A DNA stretch of 48,416 bases from an uncultured Prochlorococcus sp. GTDB taxonomy: Bacteria; Cyanobacteriota; Cyanobacteriia; PCC-6307; Cyanobiaceae. The DNA is taken from positions 1 to 48,416 of the forward strand of contig CACAXN010000007.1 of NCBI GenBank assembly GCA_902536455.1, written 5' to 3'. Below the pieces are notes generated by a model. It saw only the letters and a program-made list of their open reading frames with translations, had not been told where the DNA came from and did not search any database. The stretch's first letter is position 1, and every line of letters starts with the position of its first letter. Below are positions 1-9,587 of the stretch, one piece after another. A program made the position numbers and the translations under genes.

Positions 1-2
1 TT

Positions 3-1178
3 GAAAGTAAAGGAGATTTAATAAAAAAACTAGTAAATAAACATTTTGCCAAAGACTTAGGATTAACTATTGAGATACTTAATTCTGATGAGAATTACAA
101 AATGTCTAACTTATTTGAAAATGCAGAACAAATAAGTTTATTAAAACCTTGGAAAGGATTATTTAGAGAAAAAACAGAATATTTTTTTCCATCTTTACCA
201 TGGACTGATGGGACAAAAAAAGTAAGCAATATGATTGGAAGCAATTTCTTTATTGAAGAATTTTATTTTGATGAAGATAATGATGAATTTATTTCTAATA
301 GAGAAAGACTTATGATTCGTAATGCAAATACAATAAAAACCAAATATAAATTTTTAGATTTTGAGGCTAGAAAAGTTTTGAAAAATATTACCAAAAACCC
401 AAAAAGTAGTTTAGTCTTAAAAGCTTTCGTACAATTTCAAATTGCAAAAACACTTGGAATAAAAGCAGTGTCAGAAGGATTAGATCGAGTAAATAAGGGT
501 GAAGTCTCTTCAGATTTTGAAGAAAAATTAACGCATCAGTTAAAGAAGGTCTTTAAAAAAGCTTTTGATGAGTTTCAATCGCAAATGCCCATTAATCTAG
601 ATTACCGAGACAAACTTTGGTATGACCTTGAAGAAGCTGCTGAAAGTTTAAGAGATTCAATTGTGAAATTCAGACTAAACGCAGAAGGTAAAATAGCAAG
701 TTATTTAGGAGATGAAAAGAAACTACTTTTTGAAAATATTTTTCTTTTTCTTAATAAAAATGATGAAAATCCCATTGCAATTCCAACAATTGAAAAACTA
801 GGAGAATATGATGGTGGTTTTTATCTAGTCAAAAAAATATCTCAAAGTTTTGGAGGATTGAAAAATCTTAGAGAGCCTTATTCAAAATGGGTGGTCCAAA
901 GATTAGAGAGAGAACAGGAAGATTTGAATACAGAAAGAGATGGTCTAGAAGACGATTTTTATGCACGCTGGAAAGAGATGTATGAGGAACTAAAGAAATT
1001 TGATCAATTCAAGTCTAAAAATAACTCTCCTATTACTCTAAGATCTTATTCTCCAAAATTAGATAAATGGCTTAATCGACAAAAGGTTAACTATAAGAGA
1101 GGGCTTTTAAAAGAAGATCAAAAAGAAAGTATTGCAAAATATCTGAAAATAAAAAATGGGAAACTTACCTTAGAATAA
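3..1178 (+). CDS. Conserved protein of unknown function, C-terminal part (5' end outside window)
   Basis: The reading frame is open from the first complete codon of the window. The in-frame ATG at 102 is therefore probably internal and the gene begins upstream. The visible ~391 residues are charged, mostly helical in character, with no signal peptide or membrane segment. The region around residues 285-320 (Glu/Arg/Asp/Lys rich) looks like a coiled coil. The last ~40 residues (W-L-N-R-Q, then Y-K-R-G-L-L-K-E-D-Q) loosely resemble the short helicase-associated repeat found at the C-termini of some bacterial helicases, but no helicase motor is visible. It converges on ychF with a 31-nt gap. I do not recognise the family and give no function. 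Confidence 0.6.
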   Translation, partial: ESKGDLIKKLVNKHFAKDLGLTIEILNSDENYKMSNLFENAEQISLLKPWKGLFREKTEYFFPSLPWTDGTKKVSNMIGSNFFIEEFYFDEDNDEFISNRERLMIRNANTIKTKYKFLDFEARKVLKNITKNPKSSLVLKAFVQFQIAKTLGIKAVSEGLDRVNKGEVSSDFEEKLTHQLKKVFKKAFDEFQSQMPINLDYRDKLWYDLEEAAESLRDSIVKFRLNAEGKIASYLGDEKKLLFENIFLFLNKNDENPIAIPTIEKLGEYDGGFYLVKKISQSFGGLKNLREPYSKWVVQRLEREQEDLNTERDGLEDDFYARWKEMYEELKKFDQFKSKNNSPITLRSYSPKLDKWLNRQKVNYKRGLLKEDQKESIAKYLKIKNGKLTLE

Positions 1179-1209
1179 TAATTATTAATATCTTTAAAAA
1201 ATTTAATTA

Positions 1210-2301
1210 CTAAACATTAAATAAGAACTCCATTACATCACCTTCGTTAACAATATATTCCTTACCTTCACTTCTTAAAAGACCTTTAGTTTTTGCATTG
1301 GCAATTGAACCTGAATCAATTAAATTTTGATACGAAATAGTCTGAGCTCTTATAAATCCTTTTTCAAAATCAGTATGAATTACTCCTGCTGCCTGTGGCG
1401 CAGTCATCCCATCTTTTATGGTCCATGCTTTTGTCTCCTTTTCTCCGGTGGTGAAATAAGTTTTTAATCCCAATAATTTATATGTTGATCTAATTAAAGA
1501 ACTTAATCCCCCTTCTTCTACTCCTAAACCAATAAGGAAGTCTTTTTTATCTTCTGGTTCTAACTCTATTAATTCAGATTCGACTTGCGCTGATATTTTT
1601 ATACATTCTGTATTTTCATTGCTTGCAAAACTCTGAACTTTTGATGAGAAATCATTACCTTCAGCTAAATCATTTTCATTCAAATTTGTTGCGTAAATAA
1701 TTGGTTTAGCAGTAAGGAAGCCTAGTTGCTTAATTATTAAATTTTCTTCTTCACTCAAAGATATTGATCTAACTGAAAGTCCTTTCTCTAGCTCTTCTTC
1801 AATTTTTTCTAGTAAATTATCTTCTTTTTCTGCCTCTTTACTAGTTCTAACCTGTTTTTTAATTCTTTCTCTTCTTTTTTGGAGTTGGGATAAATCAGCT
1901 AAATTCAATTCCAGATTAATTATCTCAATGTCATCCAAGGGATCTACCTTACCGGAAACATGAATTACATCACTATCTTCAAAGCACCTAACAACATGAA
2001 CTATTGCATCAACCTCCCTAATATTTGATAAAAATTTATTTCCCAAACCCTCACCTTTACTGGCTCCTTTTACTAGTCCTGCGATATCTACAAATTCAAT
2101 TTTTGTTGGGATAATATTTTGGCTAGAACTTAAATCACCTAACTCTTGTAACCTTTGATCTGGGACGGAAACTATACCTTTATTAGGTTCTATAGTACAA
2201 AAGGGGAAATTAGCCGCTTGAGCTTTAGCATTTTCTACAAGTGCATTAAATAAAGTTGATTTTCCAACATTTGGTAATCCAATAATACCGGCTTTTAACA
2301 T
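1210..2301 (-). CDS. ychF: Redox-regulated ATPase/GTP-binding protein YchF (EngD, Obg-like)
   Basis: This is a 363-aa protein, the full family length. The N-terminus carries a Walker A loop G-L-P-N-V-G-K-S within the first 16 residues, followed by switch II D-I-A-G-L-V-K-G-A-S and the N-L-N-E motif that replaces the usual NKxD. That replacement is why YchF proteins prefer ATP to GTP. A coiled-coil insertion (residues ~130-170) and the C-terminal TGS-like domain ending in G-D-V-M-E-F-L-F are intact. YchF is a ribosome-associated, universally conserved P-loop NTPase linked to translation and oxidative stress. The start is ATG, with the methionine three residues before the first strand. It is monocistronic and divergent from the efflux adaptor gene. 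Confidence 0.97.
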   Translation of the reverse strand: MLKAGIIGLPNVGKSTLFNALVENAKAQAANFPFCTIEPNKGIVSVPDQRLQELGDLSSSQNIIPTKIEFVDIAGLVKGASKGEGLGNKFLSNIREVDAIVHVVRCFEDSDVIHVSGKVDPLDDIEIINLELNLADLSQLQKRRERIKKQVRTSKEAEKEDNLLEKIEEELEKGLSVRSISLSEEENLIIKQLGFLTAKPIIYATNLNENDLAEGNDFSSKVQSFASNENTECIKISAQVESELIELEPEDKKDFLIGLGVEEGGLSSLIRSTYKLLGLKTYFTTGEKETKAWTIKDGMTAPQAAGVIHTDFEKGFIRAQTISYQNLIDSGSIANAKTKGLLRSEGKEYIVNEGDVMEFLFNV

Positions 2302-2445
2302 TTGAAAAAATTTATGGAAAAATTATTCAGAAAACATCTTCTAGTAATATAGTATTTACTTAACCAATCTTGGATAAGTTAATTATAATCGACTTGATTA
2401 TTTATTTAGTTCCCAAATATTCCGAATTACTGTTTTTCAAAAGAA

Positions 2446-3507
2446 ATGCTTGATTTAATAAAAAAAAATATAAACCTAAGAAGTGGAATTATATTACTTT
2501 CTTTAATTATATTTTTCGTTTTCATAACCAATTCCTTCAAGAAAAATAAATCAAAAGACATTTCTGATTTTGTAGTTAAAGTTGAAAAAGGAATCCTGTC
2601 AGATTCAATTAATACAAGTGGTGAAGTAAAAGCAATCAGGACAAGCAATATTGGGCCTCGGAAGCAGGGTGTAATAAAAGAAATCAAAGTAGATGAGGGG
2701 GATCTTGTAAAAAAAGATCAGGTTTTAGCTTCTCTTGATGATGAAGACTTTATCTATAAAATTGAAGAACTTGAATTAAATGTAGAAAAACAAAAATCTG
2801 AATTTTTAAGAAGAGAATATTTATATAAAGAAGGCGCAGTAAGTAAAGAAGACTATGAAAGTTATAAAAATAACTACAACATTAGTAGTGCCAAACTTAA
2901 TGATGCAAAAGCTGAAAAAAGTTTCTATCTTATTAAAGCTCCTTATGGAGGTAAGATAACTGCAAAATATGCGGAGATAGGATCTTATGTCACACCAAGT
3001 ACAAACTTAAGTTCAGACCCTAAAACCAAAAACTTTATTTTTGAACTATCAGAGGGACTAGAAATTGTTGCTAAAGTTCCTGAGAGTGACATTGGCAGAA
3101 TAAAAATAGGTCAAGTAGCCTCAGTAAGAATTGAGGCTTATCCCTCAAAAAAATATAGTGCCATAGTTAAAAAAATAGCTACAAGAGCTGTAAAAGATAA
3201 TAATGTAACCTCATTCGAAGTAACTTTAAATTTTAAAGATATTTCTGAAGAAATTAAAATTGGAATGACTGCAGATCTTGAATTCAGAGTCGAAGGTAAT
3301 GAAGAAAAAATCTTAGTACCAACAGTTTCTATTGTCACTGAAAAAGGTGAAAAGGGAATTTTGAAAGTTGATAAAAACAATTCTCCAAAATTTGAAAAAA
3401 TCGAAATTGGTATTAGTAGTGGAAATAAAACTTCAGTAATTGATGGATTAGAACCTGGAGAGCAAATCTTTATTGATATTCCACCTTGGGCCAAGAAGAG
3501 AAAATGA
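2446..3507 (+). CDS. Periplasmic adaptor (membrane fusion protein) of an efflux transporter, HlyD/RND-MFP family
   Basis: The 353-aa protein has one N-terminal membrane anchor (residues ~12-30) after a short cytoplasmic Lys/Asn-rich stretch. A lipoyl-like half (V-D-E-G-D-L-V-K-K-D-Q-V-L-A), an alpha-helical hairpin (~105-155), the second lipoyl half (I-K-A-P-Y-G-G-K-I) and beta-barrel and membrane-proximal domains follow. Such adaptors bridge an inner-membrane pump (ABC/MacB-like or RND) to an outer-membrane channel. No pump gene is adjacent: the next gene is polA, overlapping by 4 nt (ATGA), so the two are co-transcribed and translationally coupled. The pump partner must be elsewhere. The substrate cannot be inferred. 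Confidence 0.85.
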   Translation: MLDLIKKNINLRSGIILLSLIIFFVFITNSFKKNKSKDISDFVVKVEKGILSDSINTSGEVKAIRTSNIGPRKQGVIKEIKVDEGDLVKKDQVLASLDDEDFIYKIEELELNVEKQKSEFLRREYLYKEGAVSKEDYESYKNNYNISSAKLNDAKAEKSFYLIKAPYGGKITAKYAEIGSYVTPSTNLSSDPKTKNFIFELSEGLEIVAKVPESDIGRIKIGQVASVRIEAYPSKKYSAIVKKIATRAVKDNNVTSFEVTLNFKDISEEIKIGMTADLEFRVEGNEEKILVPTVSIVTEKGEKGILKVDKNNSPKFEKIEIGISSGNKTSVIDGLEPGEQIFIDIPPWAKKRK

Positions 3508-6434
3508 GTTTAAAATCTGAAAACTCAAAAAAACCAATTTTACTTTTAGTCGATGGCCATTCACTTGCTTTTAGAAGCTTCTATGCATTTAGCAAAGGAA
3601 TTGATGGAGGTTTAACCACCAAAGAGGGATTCCCAACAAGTGTGACTTATGGATTTCTAAAAAGCCTTCTGGATAATTGCAAAAATATTAGTCCTGAGGG
3701 AGTTTGCATTACTTTTGATACCGAAAAACCTACTTTCAGACATGAATTAGATCCAAATTATAAGGCCAATAGAGATGTAGCACCAGATGTTTTTTTTCAG
3801 GATATTGAACAACTAGAAATCATTTTAGAAGAAAGCCTTAATTTACCAATTTTTAAATCTCCTGGTTACGAAGCAGATGATCTTTTAGGCACAATTGCAA
3901 ATGATGCTTCTTCTAAAGGATGGTGCGTGAATATTCTTTCTGGAGATAGGGACTTATTTCAATTAGTAGATGATCAAAAAGATATTTATGTACTTTATAT
4001 GGGTGGTGGTCCATATGCGAAAAGTGGTAATCCAACTCTTATGAATGAAAATGGAGTAAAAGAAAAATTAGGTGTTGCGCCAGAAAGAGTAGTTGATCTT
4101 AAAGCCCTAACTGGTGATAGTTCTGATAATATTCCGGGTATTAAAGGGGTAGGTCCAAAAACTGCAATTAATCTACTAAAAGAGAACGACACTCTTGATG
4201 GAATCTATCAGGCTTTGGACAAGATTCTGCGGAACAACGATAAGAAATATAAAGGATTCATCAAAGGTGCAGTTATAGAAAAGCTCAGAAACGATAAACA
4301 TAATGCTTTTCTTTCCAGGGATTTAGCAAAAATAAATACTGAGGTGCCTTTGATTTTAAGTAACGGTTATGAATTAAAAAGTATAAATCAAGAACTACTT
4401 TCAGAGTCACTACAAAAACTAGAACTATCAACACTAGTTAGACAAATTGATATTTTCAATTCAACTTTCAGCAAAGGTGGTTTTGACAAAAATAATGTAT
4501 CTAAAGAGGAGGAGAAGGCACCAAAACTCTCCAGTAATAATGAATTAGAAAATAGTGAAAATAAAATCCCTAAAATCAAAGTAACTGTTGTAAATGATTT
4601 CGAATTACTTGATAAATTAATTCAAAGATTAGAAAAGACCAATGAGATAGTTTCTTTAGATACAGAGACCAATAGTTTGAATCCAATAGATGCAGAACTT
4701 GTTGGGATAGGGTTATGTCTTGGAGAAGAAAATGATGATTTATTTTATATACCTCTTGGTCATCAAACAAAAAAAGAGACTCCCAATCAATTATCAATTG
4801 AAGATGTTTTCTCAAAGCTAAGAAATTGGATAGAAGATCCAAACAAAGAAAAGGCACTCCAAAATTCTAAATTTGATAGGCAAATATTTTTTAATCATGG
4901 ACTTGATCTTAAAGGAGTAACCTTTGACACCTTGTTAGCAGACTACCTTCTTAATAATCAGGACAAGCATGGGTTAAGTGAAATTAGTTTTAGATTATTT
5001 GGATTTAAGCCCCCTTCATTTAAGGAAACAGTTGGGAAGAATAAAGACTTTTCATTTGTTGATATTGATGAAGCGAGTATTTACTGCGGTTATGATGTTC
5101 TTCTGACTTTTAAGATTGTCAAAATTTTTAAAGAAAGATTTTCAAAGGAAAAAGATGAATTAATCAAATTGTTCGAAGAAATAGAGCTACCTTTAGAGCC
5201 GGTATTATCCCAAATGGAAATGAATGGCATAACCATCGACATCCCTTATTTGGATAAACTCTCAAAAGAACTGAAAAGTACCTTAGAGGATATTGAAAGT
5301 AAAGTTTATGAATTAGCAGAGGAGACTTTTAATCTATCTTCACCAAAACAACTTGGTGAGATCTTGTTTGAAAAATTAAATTTGGATAAGAAAAAATCAC
5401 GGAAAACAAAAACAGGATGGAGTACAGATGCAGTAGTTCTGGAAAGGTTAGTCGACGAACATGAAATAATCCAACATTTAATAAAACACAGAACTCTTAG
5501 CAAATTACTTAGCACCTATATTGATGCTCTTCCAAATCTTATTAACGAAAAGACAGGAAGAGTTCATACAAACTTTAATCAAGCTGCTACAGCGACTGGG
5601 AGACTAAGTAGCAGCAATCCTAATCTTCAAAATATCCCGGTTAGGACTGAATTTAGTAGGAGAATCAGAAAGGCATTCTTGCCTGAAAAAAATTGGAAAC
5701 TTTTATCAGCTGATTATTCTCAGATCGAATTAAGAATACTTGCTCACTTAGCGGATGAAGAAATACTAATAAATGCATTTCATAAAAATGATGACATTCA
5801 CTCTTTGACTGCAAGATTAATTTTTGAGAAAGAAGAAATATCATCCGACGAAAGGAGAGTTGGTAAAACAATAAATTTTGGAGTTATCTATGGTATGGGA
5901 ATTAAAAAGTTTGCACGTTCTACAGGAGTAAGTACTCCAGAAGCAAAAGAATTCTTAATAAAATACAAAGAAAGATATTCAAAAATTTTCAAATTTCTTG
6001 AACTTCAAGAAAGGCTTGCCTTATCAAAAGGATATGTAAAAACAATTTTTGGTAGAAAGAGAGAATTTAAGTTTGATAAAAATGGACTTGGAAGATTAAT
6101 AGGAAAAGATCCTTATGAAATTGACTTACAATCCGCAAGAAAGGCTGGCATGGAAGCACAGTCACTAAGAGCCGCAGCTAATGCCCCAATACAGGGTTCC
6201 AGTGCAGACATTATTAAAATTGCAATGGTTCAACTAAATAGGAAATTCATAGAAATGAATGTTCCAGCAAAAATGCTTTTACAAGTACATGATGAATTGT
6301 TGTTTGAAGTTGAACCAGATTCTTTGGAAATTACGACAAAATTAGTAAAGAAGACTATGGAAGATTGTGTAAAATTAAATGTGCCTCTTTTAGTTGATAT
6401 TGGTATTGGAGACAATTGGATGGATACAAAATAA
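3504..6434 (+). CDS. polA: DNA polymerase I
   Basis: The protein has 976 aa and three domains. The N-terminal FEN-like 5'-3' exonuclease (residues ~10-290) has V-D-G-H-S, Y-K-A-N-R, Y-E-A-D-D and G-D-S-S-D-N-I-P-G. The 3'-5' proofreading domain (~350-560) retains all three exo motifs: D-T-E-T-N, N-S-K-F-D, and Y-C-G-Y-D. The polymerase domain has motif A (S-A-D-Y-S-Q-I-E-L-R), the O helix (R-R-V-G-K-T-I-N-F-G-V-I-Y-G) and motif C (V-H-D-E). It therefore looks competent for repair, Okazaki fragment processing and proofreading. I place the start at the ATG of 3504, giving a 4-nt ATGA overlap with the adaptor gene, rather than at an upstream in-frame TTG at 3486. Confidence 0.97.
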   Translation: MSLKSENSKKPILLLVDGHSLAFRSFYAFSKGIDGGLTTKEGFPTSVTYGFLKSLLDNCKNISPEGVCITFDTEKPTFRHELDPNYKANRDVAPDVFFQDIEQLEIILEESLNLPIFKSPGYEADDLLGTIANDASSKGWCVNILSGDRDLFQLVDDQKDIYVLYMGGGPYAKSGNPTLMNENGVKEKLGVAPERVVDLKALTGDSSDNIPGIKGVGPKTAINLLKENDTLDGIYQALDKILRNNDKKYKGFIKGAVIEKLRNDKHNAFLSRDLAKINTEVPLILSNGYELKSINQELLSESLQKLELSTLVRQIDIFNSTFSKGGFDKNNVSKEEEKAPKLSSNNELENSENKIPKIKVTVVNDFELLDKLIQRLEKTNEIVSLDTETNSLNPIDAELVGIGLCLGEENDDLFYIPLGHQTKKETPNQLSIEDVFSKLRNWIEDPNKEKALQNSKFDRQIFFNHGLDLKGVTFDTLLADYLLNNQDKHGLSEISFRLFGFKPPSFKETVGKNKDFSFVDIDEASIYCGYDVLLTFKIVKIFKERFSKEKDELIKLFEEIELPLEPVLSQMEMNGITIDIPYLDKLSKELKSTLEDIESKVYELAEETFNLSSPKQLGEILFEKLNLDKKKSRKTKTGWSTDAVVLERLVDEHEIIQHLIKHRTLSKLLSTYIDALPNLINEKTGRVHTNFNQAATATGRLSSSNPNLQNIPVRTEFSRRIRKAFLPEKNWKLLSADYSQIELRILAHLADEEILINAFHKNDDIHSLTARLIFEKEEISSDERRVGKTINFGVIYGMGIKKFARSTGVSTPEAKEFLIKYKERYSKIFKFLELQERLALSKGYVKTIFGRKREFKFDKNGLGRLIGKDPYEIDLQSARKAGMEAQSLRAAANAPIQGSSADIIKIAMVQLNRKFIEMNVPAKMLLQVHDELLFEVEPDSLEITTKLVKKTMEDCVKLNVPLLVDIGIGDNWMDTK

Positions 6435-6458
6435 ACCTTATGAAATACTTAATTTAAG

Positions 6459-7928
6459 ATGATCAAACTTTTTAATACTTTAAACAGAAGAGTTGAGGTT
6501 TTTAAGCCTATTGATGATGTAGTAAAAATTTATTGTTGTGGAGTAACTGTTTATGATTTATGTCATCTTGGTCATGCAAGAAGTTATATAGCTTGGGATG
6601 TATTGAGAAGATTTTTAATTTACAGTGATTACAAAGTGAAGTATGTTCAAAATTTTACAGATATTGATGACAAGATCTTAAAAAGAGCTAAAGAAGAAAG
6701 AAGTTCAATGAATGAATTATCTGAAAAAAACATTATTGAATTTCATAAAGATATGGATTCTTTAGGAATAATGCGTCCGGATAGTATGCCAAGAGCAACG
6801 AATCATATATGCAATATCTGCTCCTTCATAACAATCCTTGAGGACAAAGGTTATGCATACTCTAGGGATGGAGATGTTTATTATTCTGTTTTTAAAAATA
6901 AAAATTATGGAAAGCTAAGTAATCAAAATATACAAGAACAAAATATCAATCAGCAAGGAAGAATGGCTAATGATGAAAATAGTAAAAAACTTAATCCGCA
7001 AGATTTTGCACTATGGAAAAAAGCCAAAGATGATGAACCATTTTTTGATTCACCATGGGGAAAAGGTAGGCCAGGATGGCATATTGAATGTTCGGCAATG
7101 GTTAAAGATGAATTAGGAGATACTATTGATATCCATTTAGGTGGTTCTGATTTGATTTTTCCACATCATGAGAATGAAATCGCCCAATCAGAAGCAGCCA
7201 ATGGCAAAAAGCTAGCGAACTATTGGTTACACAATGGGATGGTCAATGTAAATGGACAAAAGATGAGTAAATCCCTTAAAAATTTTAAAACTATCAGAGA
7301 GCTAATTAAGTCAGGTATAAGCCCTATGACTTTGCGATATTTTGTTATGACCGTGAATTATAGAAAACCACTTGATTTTACTGAAGAAGCTTTAAGGAGT
7401 GCTTCAGAAGCTTGGAAAAACATTAATGTAGCCCTTTCTTTTATGGACCTTACAAAAGGTGCTTTTAGATCTATTAATTACAATGAATCTATCGAAGAAG
7501 AATATAAAGCGAAAATAAGCTTTGAATTATCTCAAAAAAAGCTTAAATTTTCTGAGGCTCTGGGAAATGACCTTAATACAGCAGGTGCTATTGCAATTAT
7601 TTACGATTTAGCAAAACCATTAAAAAACTTTTTAAACCAATTTCAAAGGATCGAAAGTTTTAAAATAGACTTAAATGAAAAATACTTCTTAATAGAGAAT
7701 TTTAAAACTCTTGAAAAGTTGACTGAGGTACTTGGTCTTAAAAAAGAGGTTTTAGTAAAAGAAAGTAAAATAACAGAAGAAGAAATATCAACGCTTATTA
7801 ATGAAAGATTTAAAGCAAAAAAGGAAAAGAATTATATGAAGGCTGATGAAATTAGGAATTTGTTAAAAGAAAAAGGTATTGAACTAATTGATCAATCAAA
7901 GGAAATAACAACATGGATAAGGATCTAA
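6459..7928 (+). CDS. cysS: Cysteinyl-tRNA synthetase
   Basis: This is a 489-aa class I aminoacyl-tRNA synthetase. The HIGH-type signature H-L-G-H-A-R lies at residues ~36-41. The zinc-binding cysteine Y-C-C-G-V-T-V-Y is at ~24-31, with other ligands in G-W-H-I-E-C-S-A and H-H-E-N-E. The catalytic K-M-S-K-S loop is near residue 270. The C-terminal helical anticodon-binding region ends in K-A-D-E-I-R-N-L-L-K, typical of CysS. It charges tRNA-Cys in the cytoplasm. It lies 24 nt after polA and 82 nt before dxr, all in the same direction, so these may form one transcription unit. Confidence 0.97.
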   Translation: MIKLFNTLNRRVEVFKPIDDVVKIYCCGVTVYDLCHLGHARSYIAWDVLRRFLIYSDYKVKYVQNFTDIDDKILKRAKEERSSMNELSEKNIIEFHKDMDSLGIMRPDSMPRATNHICNICSFITILEDKGYAYSRDGDVYYSVFKNKNYGKLSNQNIQEQNINQQGRMANDENSKKLNPQDFALWKKAKDDEPFFDSPWGKGRPGWHIECSAMVKDELGDTIDIHLGGSDLIFPHHENEIAQSEAANGKKLANYWLHNGMVNVNGQKMSKSLKNFKTIRELIKSGISPMTLRYFVMTVNYRKPLDFTEEALRSASEAWKNINVALSFMDLTKGAFRSINYNESIEEEYKAKISFELSQKKLKFSEALGNDLNTAGAIAIIYDLAKPLKNFLNQFQRIESFKIDLNEKYFLIENFKTLEKLTEVLGLKKEVLVKESKITEEEISTLINERFKAKKEKNYMKADEIRNLLKEKGIELIDQSKEITTWIRI

Positions 7929-8010
7929 ATTTTAAGAAAAAAACCAATTTGAAATTTTTGTTTTTTAAATACGCCTTTAAATGGGAAGATATTAGAAATA
8001 TCAGAGAAAA

Positions 8011-9240
8011 TTGAAATACATTACTGTGCTCGGTTCTACTGGTTCGATTGGGACTCAAACTCTCGAAATAGCTAGCGAGCAGCCTGATAAGTTTAAAGCC
8101 GTAGCTCTTTCGGCAGGAAGAAATATTAATTTATTAACAGAACAAGTTAAAACACATAAACCAGAAGTAGTTGCGATTGAGGATGAAAATCTTATAGAAG
8201 ATTTAAAAGATAATATTAATAACTTAGATTTGGATAGTGCTCCCTTGGTTTTGAGTGGAAAGGAGGGGATTAACGCAGTTGCAGCATGGGATAAGGCAGA
8301 TACTGTAGTTACAGGGATAGTAGGATGTGCAGGCTTAATTCCAACAATGTCAGCAATTAATGCAGGGAAAAATATTGCACTTGCTAACAAAGAAACTTTA
8401 ATTGCGGCAGGGCCAATTGTTATTCCTGCGTTAAAGAAAAATAATAGTAGGCTTTTACCTGCTGATTCAGAACACTCCGCTATCTTTCAATGTTTACAAG
8501 GATTACCAAATTATGAAAATGCAGATTTTTCAACAGGAGAGATCCCTAAAGGTTTAAAAGCCATACATTTAACAGCTTCTGGTGGTGCTTTCAGAGATTG
8601 GGCCGTTGAGGATCTAAAGCATGTCACAGTGGAAGATGCAACTTCACATCCTAATTGGGATATGGGAAAAAAAATAACTGTAGATTCTGCAACTCTTATG
8701 AATAAAGGATTAGAAGTTATAGAAGCTCATTATTTATTTGGGACCTCTTACGAAAATATCGAAATAGTTATCCACCCTCAAAGTATTATTCATTCAATGA
8801 TTGAGATGGAAGATTCTTCAGTATTAGCACAATTAGGTTGGCCAGATATGAAACTACCCATTTTATATGCGATGAGTTGGCCTGAAAGATTTAAAACAAA
8901 TTGGAAAAGATTAAACCTAAGTGAAATTGGAAAATTAACTTTTAAAGAGCCAGACGAGTTTAAATATCCATGCATGGGACTTGCCTATGCTGCAGGAAAA
9001 TCTTCTGGGACTATGCCTGCAGTCTTAAATGCTGCTAATGAAATGGCTGTTGAACAATTCCTCAAAGAAAAAATTTCTTTTCAAGAAATTCCAACATTTA
9101 TAAGTAAAGCTTGTGAATCACATATGGAGAATTTGAATTTGAGTCCCGAATTGGAGGATATTCTTGAAGTAGACAATTGGGCCAGACTTTTTGTTAAGCA
9201 AGAAATTAAAAAAGGGAAAAAATACGTAAGTATTGGATAA
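8011..9240 (+). CDS. dxr: 1-deoxy-D-xylulose-5-phosphate reductoisomerase
   Basis: The 409-aa enzyme catalyses the NADPH-dependent conversion of DXP to MEP, the committed step of the plastid-type isoprenoid pathway that supplies carotenoids, phytol and quinones. The NADPH-binding loop G-S-T-G-S-I-G starts at residue 8. The metal and substrate-binding motifs [17 protein letters not shown] and S-A-T-L-M-N-K-G are complete. The start codon must be TTG at 8011: an in-frame stop lies at 7993-7995 and no ATG or GTG lies between it and the Rossmann motif. A weak start may limit expression. The next gene follows after 2 nt. Confidence 0.96.
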   Translation: MKYITVLGSTGSIGTQTLEIASEQPDKFKAVALSAGRNINLLTEQVKTHKPEVVAIEDENLIEDLKDNINNLDLDSAPLVLSGKEGINAVAAWDKADTVVTGIVGCAGLIPTMSAINAGKNIALANKETLIAAGPIVIPALKKNNSRLLPADSEHSAIFQCLQGLPNYENADFSTGEIPKGLKAIHLTASGGAFRDWAVEDLKHVTVEDATSHPNWDMGKKITVDSATLMNKGLEVIEAHYLFGTSYENIEIVIHPQSIIHSMIEMEDSSVLAQLGWPDMKLPILYAMSWPERFKTNWKRLNLSEIGKLTFKEPDEFKYPCMGLAYAAGKSSGTMPAVLNAANEMAVEQFLKEKISFQEIPTFISKACESHMENLNLSPELEDILEVDNWARLFVKQEIKKGKKYVSIG

Positions 9241-9242
9241 AA

Positions 9243-9587
9243 GTGAATATAAAAAAACATCTTCTACTATGCGCAACACCCACAAAACAGAAATGCTTTA
9301 AGGGCAATGAAGGTCAAAAAGCATGGGAATGTCTGAAAAAGACTTTAAAAAAATTTGAGAATGATCCCTCTACCAAAAACGTTCATATATTAAGATCAAA
9401 AGCTGACTGTTTAAGGGTATGTAAGAACGGCCCAATTCTTCTTATTTGGCCTGATGGTATTTGGTATGAGAAAGTTTCTCCAGAAAAAATTTCTGAAATT
9501 TTTACCTCACACATTATTAACGGTAAGCCAATAGAAAAATGGATTTTCAAAAAAACACCATTTTTAAATAGTCCTAGATACTTATAA
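9243..9587 (+). CDS. Thioredoxin-like [2Fe-2S] ferredoxin-domain protein
   Basis: The 114-aa soluble protein carries the cysteine pattern of the thioredoxin-like [2Fe-2S] fold: C10 and C18 (C-A-T-P-T-K-Q-K-C), then a C-x3-C pair in D-C-L-R-V-C-K-N-G-P at about residues 58-62. These would ligate one cluster. The translation starts with GTG 2 nt after the dxr stop, so it is coupled to dxr. MEP-pathway iron-sulfur enzymes need electron donors, so a redox link to isoprenoid synthesis is plausible, but this is inference from position only. Its 3' end overlaps the convergent hydrolase gene by 14 nt. Confidence 0.85.
   Translation: MNIKKHLLLCATPTKQKCFKGNEGQKAWECLKKTLKKFENDPSTKNVHILRSKADCLRVCKNGPILLIWPDGIWYEKVSPEKISEIFTSHIINGKPIEKWIFKKTPFLNSPRYL

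Noticed and set aside
3486-3503. TTG at 3486 as the start of polA
   Set aside because: The ATG at 3504 gives an ATGA overlap with the upstream gene and begins near the conserved N-terminus.
3995-6415. Several long open frames on the minus strand opposite polA
   Set aside because: They are low-complexity Ser/Leu/Phe-rich shadows of the real coding strand, lack ribosome sites and have no domains.
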